DNA of 64,000 bases from Vibrio variabilis (lineage in GTDB: Bacteria; Pseudomonadota; Gammaproteobacteria; Enterobacterales; Vibrionaceae). The notes beneath the pieces are model-generated. The model did not search any database and was not told where the DNA came from. It saw only the letters and a list, made by a program, of their open reading frames with translations. Of the stretch, positions 39,178-52,293 are shown piece by piece; position 1 is the first letter of the stretch; every line of letters begins with the position of its first letter. The translations under genes and the position numbers were made by a program. The stretch is from assembly GCF_003263785.1 (NCBI RefSeq), contig NZ_JYJK01000002.1, positions 1 to 64,000 on the forward strand, written 5' to 3'.

Positions 39178-41885
39178 ATGTGGATTCCTTCAAAGTTGAC
39201 TCGACCTGGCCGCTTGCACAATGCCATTGTTCGTCCTCGAGTTTTAGACCTGCTTGCACAGGCACCTTTTTATAAACTGGTATTATTCCGCTCGCCAGCC
39301 GGTTACGGCAAAACCACCATGGCCGCTCAATGGCTATCGGACAAACCTCATGTAGGTTGGTACAGCATTGATGAAAGTGATAATGACCCATTTCGCTTCG
39401 TCAACTATTTGCTGCAGGCCATTAACAAAGCCACCAGCAACAGTTGCCCGAATGCACAAAAGCTTGCAGAGCGCCGACAGTTTTCTTCTTTGCATTCCCT
39501 GTTTAGTGAAGTATTCGCCGAGTTAACCAGCTACCACCATGAGTGTTACATCGTTCTGGATGACTACCACCTAATTAGCGATGAAGACATCCATGAAGCA
39601 ATGCGCTTTTTCCTAAAGCACATGCCAGATAACATTACTTTGGTCGTCACCAGCCGAGGTAATCCGCCATTGGGTACAGCGAACCTACGCGTTCGCGATC
39701 TCATGATTGAAATTGGTAACGAGCTTCTTGCCTTCGATACTGAAGAAACCACACGTTTCTTTAGTCAGCGCCTTGCCAGTGAGATCGATAACGAAACCGC
39801 GAATACACTTCGTACCTATGTGGAAGGCTGGCCATCGGCCTTGCAACTTTTCGCACTGCAAGCGCAGCATCAAAAGCGCACACTGGCACAATCGGTGGAG
39901 ACTATCTCTCAGTTCAATCACGCACACCTTTGGGACTACCTTGTTGAAGAAGTGTTTGATCTGCTTGATAAAGAAACCCGTCATTTCTTAATGCAGTGCT
40001 CGGTGCTTGATCACTTCAATGACAACTTGGTCACCGCGCTTACCAAACGTGATGATGCACTCAGTATGATCGAGTCACTCAACCGCTTTGGTCTGTTTAT
40101 CTATCCCCTAGAGGGTGAGAACAACTGGTTTAGGTTCCATAACCTATTTGCAGAGTTCTTATCCCACGAGCGTAAAGCACGAATTCCACAACAAGAGCAC
40201 GACTTGCACCTAGCGGCAGCGAACGCTTGGTTAGAGCAAAAAGTCCCGCACCAAGCACTGCGCCACGCGCGCCTTGCGAACAACGCAGATTTGGTGGCGA
40301 GTATTTTGCTGGAGTTTGGCTGGAAGATGTTTAACCACGGTGAATTGACCACGCTGGAAGATGCCATTGGTGTGTTAAGTGCTGATCAGCTTTACAGTCA
40401 GCCTAAGCTATGTGTACTGCAAGCTTGGTTGGCACAGAGCCAACACCGATACAATGAAGTGGGCGAGCTGATTGCCAGAGCCGGTGAAGAGATGGCCGCG
40501 CGCAAAGTCAATTTGAGCAAAAAAGAGGAGGGCGAATTCCACGCGCTTCGTGCTCAGGTGGCCATCAACCAAAACTCACCAGACCAAGCTATCGAGCTGG
40601 CTGAACTCGCACTGAGCGAGCTCGACCACTCTGAATATCGCAGCCGTATTGTCGCGACGTCCGTCGTTGGCGAGGTGAATCACGTAATTGGCAATCTCAG
40701 CGTGCGTTGTCGATGATGCAGCAGACCGAAAAGCTGGCGCGTCAATATCACGTATATCATCAAGCCTTGTGGGCGCAGCTGCAGCAAAGTGAAATCTTGA
40801 TCGCTCAAGGTTATGTACAAGCCGCGTTCGAGATCCAAGAAAGCGCCTTTAAACTGATTGAAGAGCAGCAACTGCACCAAGTCCCGCTGCACGAGTTCCT
40901 ATTACGCGTTCGTGCACAAGTGCTTTGGTGTTGGAATCGCCTTGATGAGGCCGAAGAGTGCGCTTACAAAGGCATCGACGTGCTGGGTAACATCGACCCA
41001 AGTAAACACTTGCACAGCTATTCCATGATTGCTCGCATTGCCATCGGCCGTGGTGAGCTCGACAAAGCTTCGAAGGTGATTGAGCAGATTCAACACCTTA
41101 TCAAGCAATCAACCTATCACGTTGATTGGACTGCGAATGCTTCATTGTCACTACTGCTTTATTGGCAAGCAAGAAACGACATGGAGTCGATTGAGCAGTG
41201 GCTAGAAACGGCTACTCGTCCTGCAGAAGCATGTAATCACTTCTCTCAACTGCAGTGGCGTAATATTGCCCGTGCACAAATTCAATTGGGTCAGTACGAG
41301 CAAGCGCAAAGCACGCTGAACTTCCTAGAGCAAGAAGCGAGCAAGCATCAGTTGGTGACCGATCGCAATCGTAACCTGATTGTCGAAGCGATCCTTAATG
41401 TGCACAGCAAGAATGAAGACCGAGCCAAACAGCTCTTGAAAGAAGCGTTAGTACTGACTAACCAGACAGGCATGATTGGTAACTTCCTGATTGATGGCGC
41501 AACCATTGGGCACTTGCTGGCTAACCTAGTATCGAAGTCCGATCTTGGCGATCTTGAGCGTCACCGCGCTCAACTGCTAATGAAAGACATCAACACCACT
41601 CAGCGTAGCCGCTCTGTGCACTTTAACGAAGAGTTTGTTGAGAAGCTGGTCAACCACCCGAACATCCCTGAGTTAGTACGCACTAGCCCACTCACCCAGC
41701 GTGAATGGCAGGTTCTAGGATTGATTTACTCTGGATTCAGCAACGAGCAAATTGCTCAAGAGTTGGATGTTGCAGGCACAACGATTAAAACCCACATTCG
41801 TAACCTGTACCAAAAGCTCAACATTGCTAACCGTAAAGAGGCGATCAGCACTGCCGAGAACTTGTTGCAGTTGATGGGTTACTAA
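39178..41885 (+). CDS. malT: MalT, ATP-dependent activator of maltose genes (frame broken near 40701)
   Basis: The N-terminal part has the Walker [17 protein letters not shown] and the STAND ATPase with [10 protein letters not shown] and VVTSRGNPP. The rest, after a break at about 40701 where AGCGTGCG needs one more C, is a helical maltotriose-sensing region and a C-terminal LuxR-type helix-turn-helix ([35 protein letters not shown]). Joined, about 902 residues, the usual MalT length. It needs maltotriose and ATP to activate promoters. Divergent from malP. Confidence 0.93.
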
Positions 41886-41936
41886 CTCTGTCAATAGGCA
41901 ATCCTGCCAGCGAACTTAGGTCAAGTTAATTACCAA

Positions 41937-41968
41937 CCCGAGCAACAAAAATTGCTCGGGCTTTTTTA
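41937..41968 (+). terminator. Terminator of malT
   Basis: 9-bp stem CCCGAGCAA / TTGCTCGGG with a 6-base loop, then CTTTTTT. Confidence 0.9.
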
Positions 41969-42044
41969 AACATATACCTAAACCAGTACGCAGTTGTTAA
42001 TACTCTGCGCATTAGTACCAACTTCCCCTAGAGCTGATACCGAC

Positions 42045-42941
42045 TCAGATCTGGCGAGTGGCCAAAGCGGCTTCAACAAGTCCAATCACCTCTGCACGCT
42101 CAGAACCCTGCAGCAGTTGACGTGGTGGGCGCACCTGCTCTGAACCGCGACCACAAACTTGCTCGGCGAGCTTGATGCATTGGACTAAGGTTGGAATAGT
42201 ATCGAGTTTAAGAAGTGGCAAGAACCAACGATAGATTTCGAGCGCTTCGGCATAGCGGCCTTGGCTCGCCAGTTTGTAGATAGCGACCGATTCCGCTGGG
42301 AACGCATTGGTTAGACCGGAGATCCAGCCCGTTGCACCGAGCATTAAAGACTCTAGGGCAATATCATCCACGCCACCAAATATGGTAAAGCGCTGATCAA
42401 ACTTATTATAAAGCTCGGTGATGCGGCGCGTGTCCGTGGTCGACTCTTTGATAGCGACGATGTTGTCGAACTTCGCCAGTTTTTCCATGATGTCCAGATT
42501 CACATCCACACCATAAGAGACTGGGTTGTTGTAAATCATCATTGGCATCTCAGGCGTTGCTTCCGCAAGTGTGCGGTAGTATTCATACGTCTCAGAATCT
42601 GACGTACGATAAACCATGGCAGGCATGACCATACAGCCGTCAACGCCAATGGCTTTCGCATCTTGCATGTAACCAACCGATGCGGCGGTAATTGACTCTG
42701 CAGTGCCTGCGATAAGCGGTACTCGGCCGTTAACCACTTCTTTAGCGGCTTGTAGTACCTGACGCTTTTCCTCTGGGTAAAGGGCGCAGTTTTCCCCCAC
42801 CGTGCCAAGACAAATAATGCCGTTAACACCGTCGTTGATTTGGTTGTCGATGACAGTTTGAGTCGCATCTAAGTCAATCGTTAAGTCGCGTCTAAACTGA
42901 GTACTGACCGCTGGGTAAACACCTTTCCAATCTACGTTCAT
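42045..42941 (-). CDS. DapA-family lyase, probable 1-pyrroline-4-hydroxy-2-carboxylate deaminase
   Basis: 298-residue (beta/alpha)8 DapA-family enzyme. Schiff-base lysine is in IVAIKESTTDTR (about 165), partner Tyr in MMIYNNPVSYG, and GTVGENCALYPEEK gives the substrate loop. In the hydroxyproline pathway this family turns 1-pyrroline-4-hydroxy-2-carboxylate into 2-oxoglutarate semialdehyde and ammonia. The assignment rests on its neighbours (epimerase, oxidase, semialdehyde dehydrogenase). It follows the ornithine-cyclodeaminase-like gene on the same strand with an operator-like sequence in the 58-base gap. Confidence 0.8.
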   Translation of the reverse strand: MNVDWKGVYPAVSTQFRRDLTIDLDATQTVIDNQINDGVNGIICLGTVGENCALYPEEKRQVLQAAKEVVNGRVPLIAGTAESITAASVGYMQDAKAIGVDGCMVMPAMVYRTSDSETYEYYRTLAEATPEMPMMIYNNPVSYGVDVNLDIMEKLAKFDNIVAIKESTTDTRRITELYNKFDQRFTIFGGVDDIALESLMLGATGWISGLTNAFPAESVAIYKLASQGRYAEALEIYRWFLPLLKLDTIPTLVQCIKLAEQVCGRGSEQVRPPRQLLQGSERAEVIGLVEAALATRQI

Positions 42942-42961
42942 TGAAATCCTTCCATTTGTAT

Positions 42962-42973
42962 ATTGTATGCAAT
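42962..42973. promoter_or_regulatory. GntR operator-like site, deaminase promoter
   Basis: ATTGTATGCAAT differs at one position from the palindrome ATTGTATACAAT and sits 21 bases upstream of the deaminase start. One of five related sites in the window. Confidence 0.6.
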
Positions 42974-42999
42974 TTTAGAAGTGAGCAAAAAGCTCTTCA

Positions 43000-44014
43000 C
43001 TATCCCAATTCCACTTGGGCTAAGTTCGTCAATACCACCTGCGCTGCTACGAGATCAGCGAGAGCACTACCGACAGATTTATACAGAGTTATTGACTCGG
43101 GATCGGTTCGTCCCAAATCCGCGTTTTGACTTGTTTTTGGGCTTGTTTTTGTGCTTAGCTCGGCGCCGCAAAGCTGTGGTAAATCCGCCACTATCTGCTC
43201 TGGCGAGAAGATTTGCTCAGCGATTGGGATCAATAACTCGCCCGCCTCAGCTAACACATTGATGCGGCTATCGACATATACCCGCGAGCGCAGCACCAAC
43301 TCACTGTCACATTCTCGGTGCTGACGATGATGATTACCTACCAAGTCAACATGTGTCCCCGGCTTCACCTGCTCGCCCAATATCAATGGTTCGAGAGAGC
43401 CCGTTACGCAGCTGATAATGTCTGCCGCCTGAATACCTTGCTCTATATCCGTGACTATCGACACTGAGAACTGACGCTCGCTTGGCAAGCGCTGGTATTC
43501 ATCACCATGAACAATACGCTCTGCCGCATTCGCAGCCTTCGCAGCATCTCTGCCCCATACAATGACGCGTTCAATAGGGCGAATCGCTGCGTAAGCCCAA
43601 GCAAAATAAGGCGCCAATCGCCCCGTGCCGCAAATCAGCAAAGTCTTTGACTCTTTACGTGCTAAATAGTCCGCTGCAAGCGCCGATGCGGCTGCCGTAC
43701 GCCAATAAGTCAGTACTTTGGCATCCATGGAAGCGAGCGGTGCACCATCACTGCGCCGAAATGCCAACAGTCGAGAAGCCAACACAATCCTTCCCTTGTT
43801 CACCATTGCCCGGAAAGTAAGTAAATGTCTTAACTGCGATCAACTCATCATTCCACGCTGGCAGCAAGGCCAAGGCATCGTGACTATCTGCGGACAGTGG
43901 CAATACTTGGCGCTGAGGCACACTAGCAGGTTTGGCATAAGTTTGACGCATCGCCGCAATAAGCGATGTCATCGTCAAACTTTGGCTAATACACTCTGAT
44001 TCAATTGTTTTCAT
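43000..44014 (-). CDS. Ornithine-cyclodeaminase/mu-crystallin-family reductase (frame broken near 43790)
   Basis: ATG 44014 behind GGAGG. The first part (about 73 residues) ends VKTFTYFPGNGEQG; removing one A near 43790 continues RIVLASRLLAFRRSDGAPLA and TYWRTAAASALAADYLAR, then an NAD(P) Rossmann fold (LLICGTGRLAPYFAWAYAAI). Joined, about 337 residues. In hydroxyproline clusters this family usually is 1-pyrroline-2-carboxylate reductase, which makes L-proline from the dehydration product of trans-3-hydroxyproline. Same strand as the downstream deaminase, with an operator-like site upstream. Confidence 0.78.
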
Positions 44015-44111
44015 TCATCCTCCACAGAAAGCACTCACGCTAGGGGAAAACATCTTGTTATGGTTTATAATGCCCGATTTCTGTTAACCTTTAATTAACA
44101 TAATGACGAAG

Positions 44112-44126
44112 TATATTTTATACAAT
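44112..44126. promoter_or_regulatory. GntR operator-like site, reductase promoter
   Basis: On the minus strand ATTGTATAAAATATA, identical over 15 bases to the site at 45433-45447. It lies about 98 bases upstream of the reductase start. Confidence 0.68.
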
Positions 44127-44144
44127 ATTAAATACTAAAATTTT

Positions 44145-45400
44145 TTAGCTAAATCGGCGTAGTGTGAATGGCGCCACATTTATCGAAGTTGGCTGATTAG
44201 CGATCAACTGACTGACCAAGTCCGCCGTGATCGCCGCCTGAGTAAGCCCAAGATGCTGATGCCCAAACGCCAACACGATCTTGTCATCGCAGATCGTATC
44301 GATCACCGGCAAAGAGTCGCTGGTTGATGGCCGCTCCCCCATCCAGTGATCGCCAACTGCGCGACGATCAATCCCATCTTGCAGCATAATATCGCCCTGC
44401 TTTATCAACAGTTCGGTACGTTTATGATTAAAGGGAGCGGAAGGCGAACCGTACTCGACGGTGCCCGCTAACCGAAGGCCATGCTTCATGGGGTCATAAT
44501 GAATTTTCGGTCAGCACTGCTTACTGCCATCGGTAATTCATGGTCGAATTTCTCCACCATGACATGGTAGCCACGTTCAGCTTGAATCGGCACTTTGATA
44601 CCCGTCAAAGACGCCACCATAGGCGCAGAATGAAGACCTGCAGCGAGTACAATGCGATCAAATTGTTGAGCACCATTTTCGGTAATGACTTCGCCTTGCT
44701 TGGTGAGCGAAAGCACACCTTTTTCGACAAATTTTCCGCCCAATTCTTGAAAGCGTTGATTGATCGAAACGCAGAGTTCATAAGGCTCTATGGTATGTCC
44801 AGTGTTAGGAAAAAAGACCCCATAGCGAACCTGTAAACCAAGCTTAGGCAGCTTTCTTCGCAGGCGAATTTGATCCCAAATTTGGTATTCAACACCCGCT
44901 TGGTTTAGGGCATTGAGCGTCTCTTGGTAGGACTCAAACAGAGTCTCGCTTTCGAACACGAGCAGAGAGCCATCGACCTTGATTAACCCCTCTTCGTTGA
45001 TAGAACTTAGTAGTGTTTCCCAGCTCCGTAATGAATGCTGATTAAGCTCTGTTAGGGCACGCGCAGATGTATCAAATGACCGTTTTCTGGCACTAAAAAG
45101 AAAGCGAACCATCCATGGCAAAGTGCTCAACACATCTCGCCAGCGGATGGATAATGGGCTTTGCGGCGCAAACAACATACTGGGGATTTGCTTGATTGTA
45201 CTGGGTGAAGCAAGAGGGAAAACTTGCTCTGTTGCGATGTGTCCCGCGTTGCCTTTTGAGCATCCTTGCGCGGCACCTTGGGGATCAAAAATCGTCACAT
45301 TGAATCCGAGCTGCTGTAATTTAAGCGCCGACGTGATACCGATAACTCCCGCGCCGATCACGGCGACATTCTGTTGAGTTGATCCTTGTTTAGCGGTCAT
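44145..45400 (-). CDS. FAD-dependent D-amino-acid oxidase/dehydrogenase, probable cis-4-hydroxy-D-proline oxidising enzyme (frame broken near 44487)
   Basis: Start at ATG 45400 behind GGAG. Dinucleotide-binding motif VAVIGAGVIGITSALKL, then FDPQGAAQGCSKGNAGHIAT, typical of DadA/DAAO proteins. A missing C in CCCC near 44487 splits the gene; joined it reads FIMTPMKHGLRLAGTVEYG and ends with the C-terminal FAD motif LAFGHQHLGLTQAA. About 418 residues. In this pathway it oxidises cis-4-hydroxy-D-proline to 1-pyrroline-4-hydroxy-2-carboxylate. Divergent from the epimerase gene that makes its substrate. Confidence 0.82.
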
Positions 45401-45432
45401 GATCTTGCTCCGTGTCACACTTCATAAAATAA

Positions 45433-45447
45433 ATTGTATAAAATATA
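45433..45447. promoter_or_regulatory. GntR operator-like site, divergent oxidase / epimerase promoter
   Basis: ATTGTATAAAATATA between the two divergent starts, 11 of 12 against ATTGTATACAAT. Identical to the site upstream of the reductase gene. Confidence 0.7.
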
Positions 45448-45510
45448 TTTAACATCACAGTAACATTGCTAGAGTGTAATTCAACCAATTTCTTATCAGA
45501 GGATCTGAAA

Positions 45511-47942
<2,432 letters not shown>

Positions 47943-47954
47943 TGACTGTTCAAA

Positions 47955-47976
47955 AAGGCACCAATTGGTGCCTTTG
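47955..47976 (+). terminator. Palindromic hairpin after the semialdehyde dehydrogenase
   Basis: Perfect 22-base palindrome centred on AATT, with arms AAAGGCACCAA / TTGGTGCCTTT and TGTTG after it. Terminator by position; the T run is weak and the loop is minimal. Confidence 0.55.
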
Positions 47977-48046
47977 TTGCCTCGCGCTTCTCAGAATAGT
48001 GGCAATCTAGTCGGAACCATCGCCAAATTCGCTACACTCAATGTAT

Positions 48047-48060
48047 ATTGGATAAAATAT
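48047..48060. promoter_or_regulatory. GntR operator-like site, regulator promoter
   Basis: ATTGGATAAAATAT, two mismatches to ATTGTATACAAT, 20 bases before the GntR start codon. Would give autoregulation. Confidence 0.5.
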
Positions 48061-48079
48061 CTTTTTCTTGGAGACTTGG

Positions 48080-48754
48080 ATGTCACAAAAGCCCGTTTTT
48101 AAAACTCGAACTCAATTGGTTGAAGAAGCTATTCGAACGCAAATCCTCAAAGGTGAACTGCAAACTGGACAGCCCCTCAGACAAGACGCCTTAGCCAAAG
48201 AGTTCAATGTTAGCCGCATTCCCGTACGTGAAGCATTGGTTCAGCTTGAGGCTCAAGGGCTGGTTAGCTTTGAAGCACATAAAGGTGCCACGGTGACTGA
48301 GCTTTCACCGGATAAAATCGATGAGCTGTTTGAACTGCGAGCCGTCATTGAGTGCCACATCCTTGAACGCGCGATTCAAAACATGACAGAAGACGATCTG
48401 GCCCGCGCTCAACAAGTTCGCGAGCGTTTCGAAAGCGTGGTCAACAGCGGTGATGAAATAGAAGAGTGGAGCAACTACAATTTTGAGTTCCACAAAGCGC
48501 TCTATAGCCCAGCCAACATGCCGGAAACCATGGATGTGATCAGCAATCTCAACACCAAATGCGATCGCTATATTCGCTTACAGCTGCTGTTCACGACTGG
48601 CATTAAAAAGGCGGAAGATGAACACTTAGCGCTGTTCGATATGTGCCGAAACAAAGACGTCGACGGCGCAAAATATCTGTTGAAAAAACACATTATCGAA
48701 GCAGGTAACGCCATTCGCGATCTGCTGCTTGAGAGGCAAAAAACGCCAGCTTAA
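48080..48754 (+). CDS. GntR-family (FCD) regulator of the hydroxyproline genes
   Basis: 224 residues from ATG 48080 with GGAG upstream; an in-frame TTG 12 bases earlier is less likely. N-terminal winged helix (LVEEAIRTQILKGELQTGQP, LAKEFNVSRIPVREALVQLE) and C-terminal all-helical FCD domain (ELFELRAVIECHILERAI, with later His residues that bind metal). FCD regulators commonly bind TTGTATACAA-like operators, and five such sites lie near genes of this pathway and the peptide transporter. Effector is probably hydroxyproline or an intermediate; whether it represses or activates cannot be seen. Confidence 0.85.
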   Translation: MSQKPVFKTRTQLVEEAIRTQILKGELQTGQPLRQDALAKEFNVSRIPVREALVQLEAQGLVSFEAHKGATVTELSPDKIDELFELRAVIECHILERAIQNMTEDDLARAQQVRERFESVVNSGDEIEEWSNYNFEFHKALYSPANMPETMDVISNLNTKCDRYIRLQLLFTTGIKKAEDEHLALFDMCRNKDVDGAKYLLKKHIIEAGNAIRDLLLERQKTPA

Positions 48755-48800
48755 TGAAAGCTGGCAATTAGCACTAGACTCGCTTGGGAGGTAAGCAAGG

Positions 48801-49532
48801 ATGCATGTAGGACCTCGATTTATACTTGCGGCGATCCGCAAAAAACTCAAAGACGAAAGACTGGGGTACAGTGCGCTGTCCGAAAAGACCGGTATCCCAC
48901 TGTCTACCATTAAACGTCATTTGCACAGCCCGACGTTAGGTCTCGACAAGATCCTGATGTATGTAAACTATCTCAATACCGACCTAGTAGAGCTTTCCAA
49001 GATCGCCAACCAAATACAGCATGAAAATGCGAAAATGATTGGCGGCGATCTCAGTGAGCTGTTTCTTGAGCACCCTTACTTACTCGACTTTGTCTACATG
49101 CTCACCGCACGCAACATTGCTCCAGAAGAGATCGCTAAAACCTACAACCTCGATGACACCAGCCTGCGCTTCTATCTGCGCATCGCAGAGATCCTTGGCT
49201 ACATCGAAGATTATGGCGACGGCGTCATCTACCAATCAGGCAGCCGTTTTCTCACAGAAGAAGGCTCAGAGTTAGACTCCCTATTTCGACAGCGCTTCCA
49301 AGACGAGTCTCTCTCCCACCCGATTGCGCCGAGCTTTTGCATTGGCCGTATCCGACTGACGCAAACCCAACGCGAGCAACTCGAGGAAGACTTCTACGCC
49401 AAGTTGATTGAACTCAACGCGATCAACAATTCCAACGAAGAAGGCGAGCAAACCAACGTACTCATGCGTTTCACCCCAGGCAAGCAAATCTTGTTTTCTG
49501 ATGGCTTGCCGAATATTGATGGGGGTTGCTAA
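48801..49532 (+). CDS. Helix-turn-helix protein of unknown role
   Basis: 243 residues. N-terminal XRE-like HTH (GYSALSEKTGIPLSTIKRHL) followed by a second, helical, winged-helix-like part (APEEIAKTYNLDDTSLRFYL, LGYIEDYGDGVIYQSGSRFL) and a low-complexity acidic tail. No known ligand domain. It comes 46 bases after the GntR gene, so it may be co-transcribed and help control the hydroxyproline genes. I cannot name the family. Confidence 0.6.
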   Translation: MHVGPRFILAAIRKKLKDERLGYSALSEKTGIPLSTIKRHLHSPTLGLDKILMYVNYLNTDLVELSKIANQIQHENAKMIGGDLSELFLEHPYLLDFVYMLTARNIAPEEIAKTYNLDDTSLRFYLRIAEILGYIEDYGDGVIYQSGSRFLTEEGSELDSLFRQRFQDESLSHPIAPSFCIGRIRLTQTQREQLEEDFYAKLIELNAINNSNEEGEQTNVLMRFTPGKQILFSDGLPNIDGGC

Positions 49533-49555
49533 AGGAAGTATCGGAGAGATTTACG

Positions 49556-49590
49556 AGGGAGTGGTAGGTAATCTTACCCTCTCCCTTTTT
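49556..49590 (+). terminator. Terminator after the HTH gene
   Basis: Imperfect stem from AGGGAGTGGTA to TACCCTCTCCCT with a short loop, then five T. Confidence 0.7.
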
Positions 49591-49619
49591 AGCTTATAAG
49601 CAATAGATTATAATTATCG

Positions 49620-50663
49620 CTATTCTAAGCACTGATCTTTGAATTTATCCCACTTTGACATCTTGTAAATTAAAAATGGTATATCCTCGGAAAGGAAATC
49701 ATTCTCTAGTTGCTCTTTCATTGCAAAATAATCTTCAGAGCACTGTAAACGCGCTCGTCCGTAAGGTGAGCTCAATCTAACTTGGCTAGTTGCGTTCTTT
49801 ACCCACTCTCTATCAATAAGAATATTATCTACATACGGAGTCGAGATCCGGAAGTAAGAATAATTCGTGTTGTTGCAAGGTTTAATTATTGTAATTTTAT
49901 AGAGCCCATCTGTATTTAGACGTTTGTAATACTCTCTACGCACAATCACATCACTCCCTAACGAACTTAGCTCATTAACTTCTTCTGTACCAACAACTCC
50001 AGCCGCATCATACAACTGCCTTAGTCTATATTCAGAATTAGTCTGAGGGTACGCTCTAACGCTGCTTACCCCACAACTAGACTCGATACCATAGACACCA
50101 CCAACAAGAACTTTCATCATCGGCGATACTGATTCGACTTTTCTCGCATCTGACACTTTGACGTGGTTTACATACTCTCTAGGAACTTCAACATCGATCT
50201 TAAGATTTGAAAATGGTCCGGAAAATTTATTATTACCACTGAGTTCAACCACATAGCCATCCGCTGTTTCTTTAATTAGCTGGTAGCTTTCCCCTCTAGT
50301 GAGTACGAATTCCAATGTACTATGTTGATGTTTTATTTTTGATTTATACTCTCTCTTAATAAAAACCACATCATCCCATTGTTTAAAACTACTAATAGAA
50401 CCGGCGTTCCAAAACCTATCTTCATGAAGGTAAATATAATAACCATCTTCTGTTAAAAAAAGCTCTCTTTCTTCTCCATCGAGATTACGAGATTTGTTCA
50501 GTTTATATATAATCTTTCCAGCTGGAATAAAAGAATAACTCCAGGGCGATACACTATAGTTAATGCTATCTGCTATTCTTATTACAGAACTCTTTGAGAT
50601 GTATGGAGTCGCAGTAACAGAAAGTGATACAGTACCAACCAAAATAAAAATTAAGCATCTCAT
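49620..50663 (-). CDS. Secreted protein of unknown function (SH3-like segments)
   Basis: 347 residues. Signal peptide MRCLIFILVGTVSLSVTATP. The rest is beta-rich with repeated short strand patterns (GYYIYLHEDRFWNAGS, LTRGESYQLIKETADGYVV) and four or five Cys that could form disulphides. I do not recognise the family. AT-rich compared with neighbours. The ATG overlaps the stop of the upstream gene by ATGA, so the two work as a unit. Possibly acquired by transfer. Confidence 0.6.
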   Translation of the reverse strand: MRCLIFILVGTVSLSVTATPYISKSSVIRIADSINYSVSPWSYSFIPAGKIIYKLNKSRNLDGEERELFLTEDGYYIYLHEDRFWNAGSISSFKQWDDVVFIKREYKSKIKHQHSTLEFVLTRGESYQLIKETADGYVVELSGNNKFSGPFSNLKIDVEVPREYVNHVKVSDARKVESVSPMMKVLVGGVYGIESSCGVSSVRAYPQTNSEYRLRQLYDAAGVVGTEEVNELSSLGSDVIVRREYYKRLNTDGLYKITIIKPCNNTNYSYFRISTPYVDNILIDREWVKNATSQVRLSSPYGRARLQCSEDYFAMKEQLENDFLSEDIPFLIYKMSKWDKFKDQCLE

Positions 50664-51085
50664 TTACACTCCCCTTCTTTGCCTCTAGCCTCAAGAACCT
50701 TACTCGCTACACCATCACCACTGTCAGAACTCGCACACAATAGAGAAAAGACAGGTGCACTTAAGAACGTATAATCTTCTGCCAGCTGAGATGATAGATG
50801 ATAGGAACTTTCTCTCAATGCCTCACCGACTAAAGGATTGTCGCTCTTTATCAAGGGTGTTATTTCACTCAAAAATATCTTAGTTGTTTGCATTCTAGTA
50901 TTTAACGCAAGCTCATCATAAGATCTTGATATATTTGAAAGTATGTTGACAGCACTTATAAGAGTGCCTAATACGCCGACCACCAAAGATATACTCACGA
51001 GCCAGCGTCGTTTGCGTTCATCTCTAATAGCTTGAATTTCTACTTCTAACTTCTTTGCTTCTAAAACTTCAATCGATGTCGACAT
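50660..51085 (-). CDS. Small single-pass membrane protein of unknown function
   Basis: 141 residues. A charged N-terminal helix (EVLEAKKLEVEIQAIRDERK), one transmembrane segment (about 30-50, WLVSISLVVGVLGTLISAVN), then a soluble part with two Cys near the C-terminus. It precedes and overlaps the secreted-protein gene by 4 bases. No family recognised. Confidence 0.6.
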   Translation of the reverse strand: MSTSIEVLEAKKLEVEIQAIRDERKRRWLVSISLVVGVLGTLISAVNILSNISRSYDELALNTRMQTTKIFLSEITPLIKSDNPLVGEALRESSYHLSSQLAEDYTFLSAPVFSLLCASSDSGDGVASKVLEARGKEGECK

Positions 51086-51265
51086 TTTGCTTTATTGCAC
51101 TGTATTGTTATGAATAGTAATAAATGTAGTTTATATTAGCCTCAATGGCTTAAGACAGATCACAAAACTCACTTTCACTATAATCAACATTGGATGTTAA
51201 ATATAAAGCGAAACATAATCAGAGGTTTATTTTGACAGTAATATCATTAACATTCTAAAAAGTAA

Positions 51266-52293
51266 CTATGACAGCTTTTCCAGAATATCTTTGGCTCTGC
51301 CCACGACGCAGTTGTCCAAGTTCATTCCCGCCCACAAAGGACTATAATCCCCACTCGCGTGTGATTCTGCTTTTGAGCGAAGAGGCGCCATAGCGATTGA
51401 CGCATAAGGAAATGCAGGCGCATTTGTCGAAATAAAACCTTGTTCAATCATGACCTTGTTGATGATTCCTCTCGCAGGACGGCCTGAGAAAACATTGGTG
51501 ACTTCCGTTCTACTATCGCTAGATTGAATGGCCGAACGGTGCACTTGACTGGTTTTGGCTTCATCACAGAGTAGAAACGCTGTACCTATCTGCACGCCGC
51601 AACAGCCCATTACCATCAAGCGCTCAACATCAGCGCTTGAACCGATTCCACCAGCTGCAATTATCGGCACTGTCAGGTGTTGCCTTAGCTCACTTACCAA
51701 GTCATTAGTGGTCATTTGACTGGAGAGTTCGTCGGTTAAAAACATCGCTCGGTGACCACCCGCCTCAATGCCTTGGGCAATCACCATATCAGCGCCATTG
51801 TTTTGCAACCATACACCTTCTTCGAGTGTGGTTGCCGAAGAGAGGATCACCGAGCCCCAAGACTTAATTCTTGCCACCAGTTCAGGTGAAGGCAATCCAA
51901 AGTGAAAACTAACTACCGGAGGTTTAAACGCTTCAATAGCATCTGCCATATCAACATCAAAAGGATAACGCAGTCCGCCAATTCCACTTGGTACTTTTGC
52001 ATCGAGCAAGTCGTAATAGCCTTGCAGAGTAGACTGCCAAGTCACAAGTGCCTCTTCATCGATTGGGGCATATCGTGACAAAAGAAGTTGAGATTATAGG
52101 GCTTAATGCTGCGCGCTGTGAAAGCTTCAATCTCAGAAACGACTTGTTCAGGTGTCAGCATTCCACAAGGGATCGAACCCAAACCGCCAGCTTCAGATAC
52201 AACTAACGCCAACTCCCAATTTTGAACGCCCGCCATCGGCGCCTGAATAATATCGAGATTAATGCCCAGGATTTGACTCAATGTTGCGTGCAT
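51266..52293 (-). CDS. Nitronate monooxygenase (NMO, FMN TIM barrel; frame broken near 52066)
   Basis: The N-terminal part (IIQAPMAGVQNWELALVVSE, GGLGSIPCG) is separated from the rest by one missing C in CCCC near 52066; joined it reads FCHDMPPIDEEALVTWQS and gives about 342 residues. FMN-binding features: VIAQGIEAGGHRAMF and VPIIAAGGIGSSADVERLM, with the GTAFL segment. The enzyme oxidises alkyl nitronates such as propionate-3-nitronate. Single gene on the minus strand. Confidence 0.85.

Noticed and set aside
41937..42044. Possible small RNA after malT
   Set aside because: Only the malT terminator hairpin is visible; nothing suggests a separate promoter.
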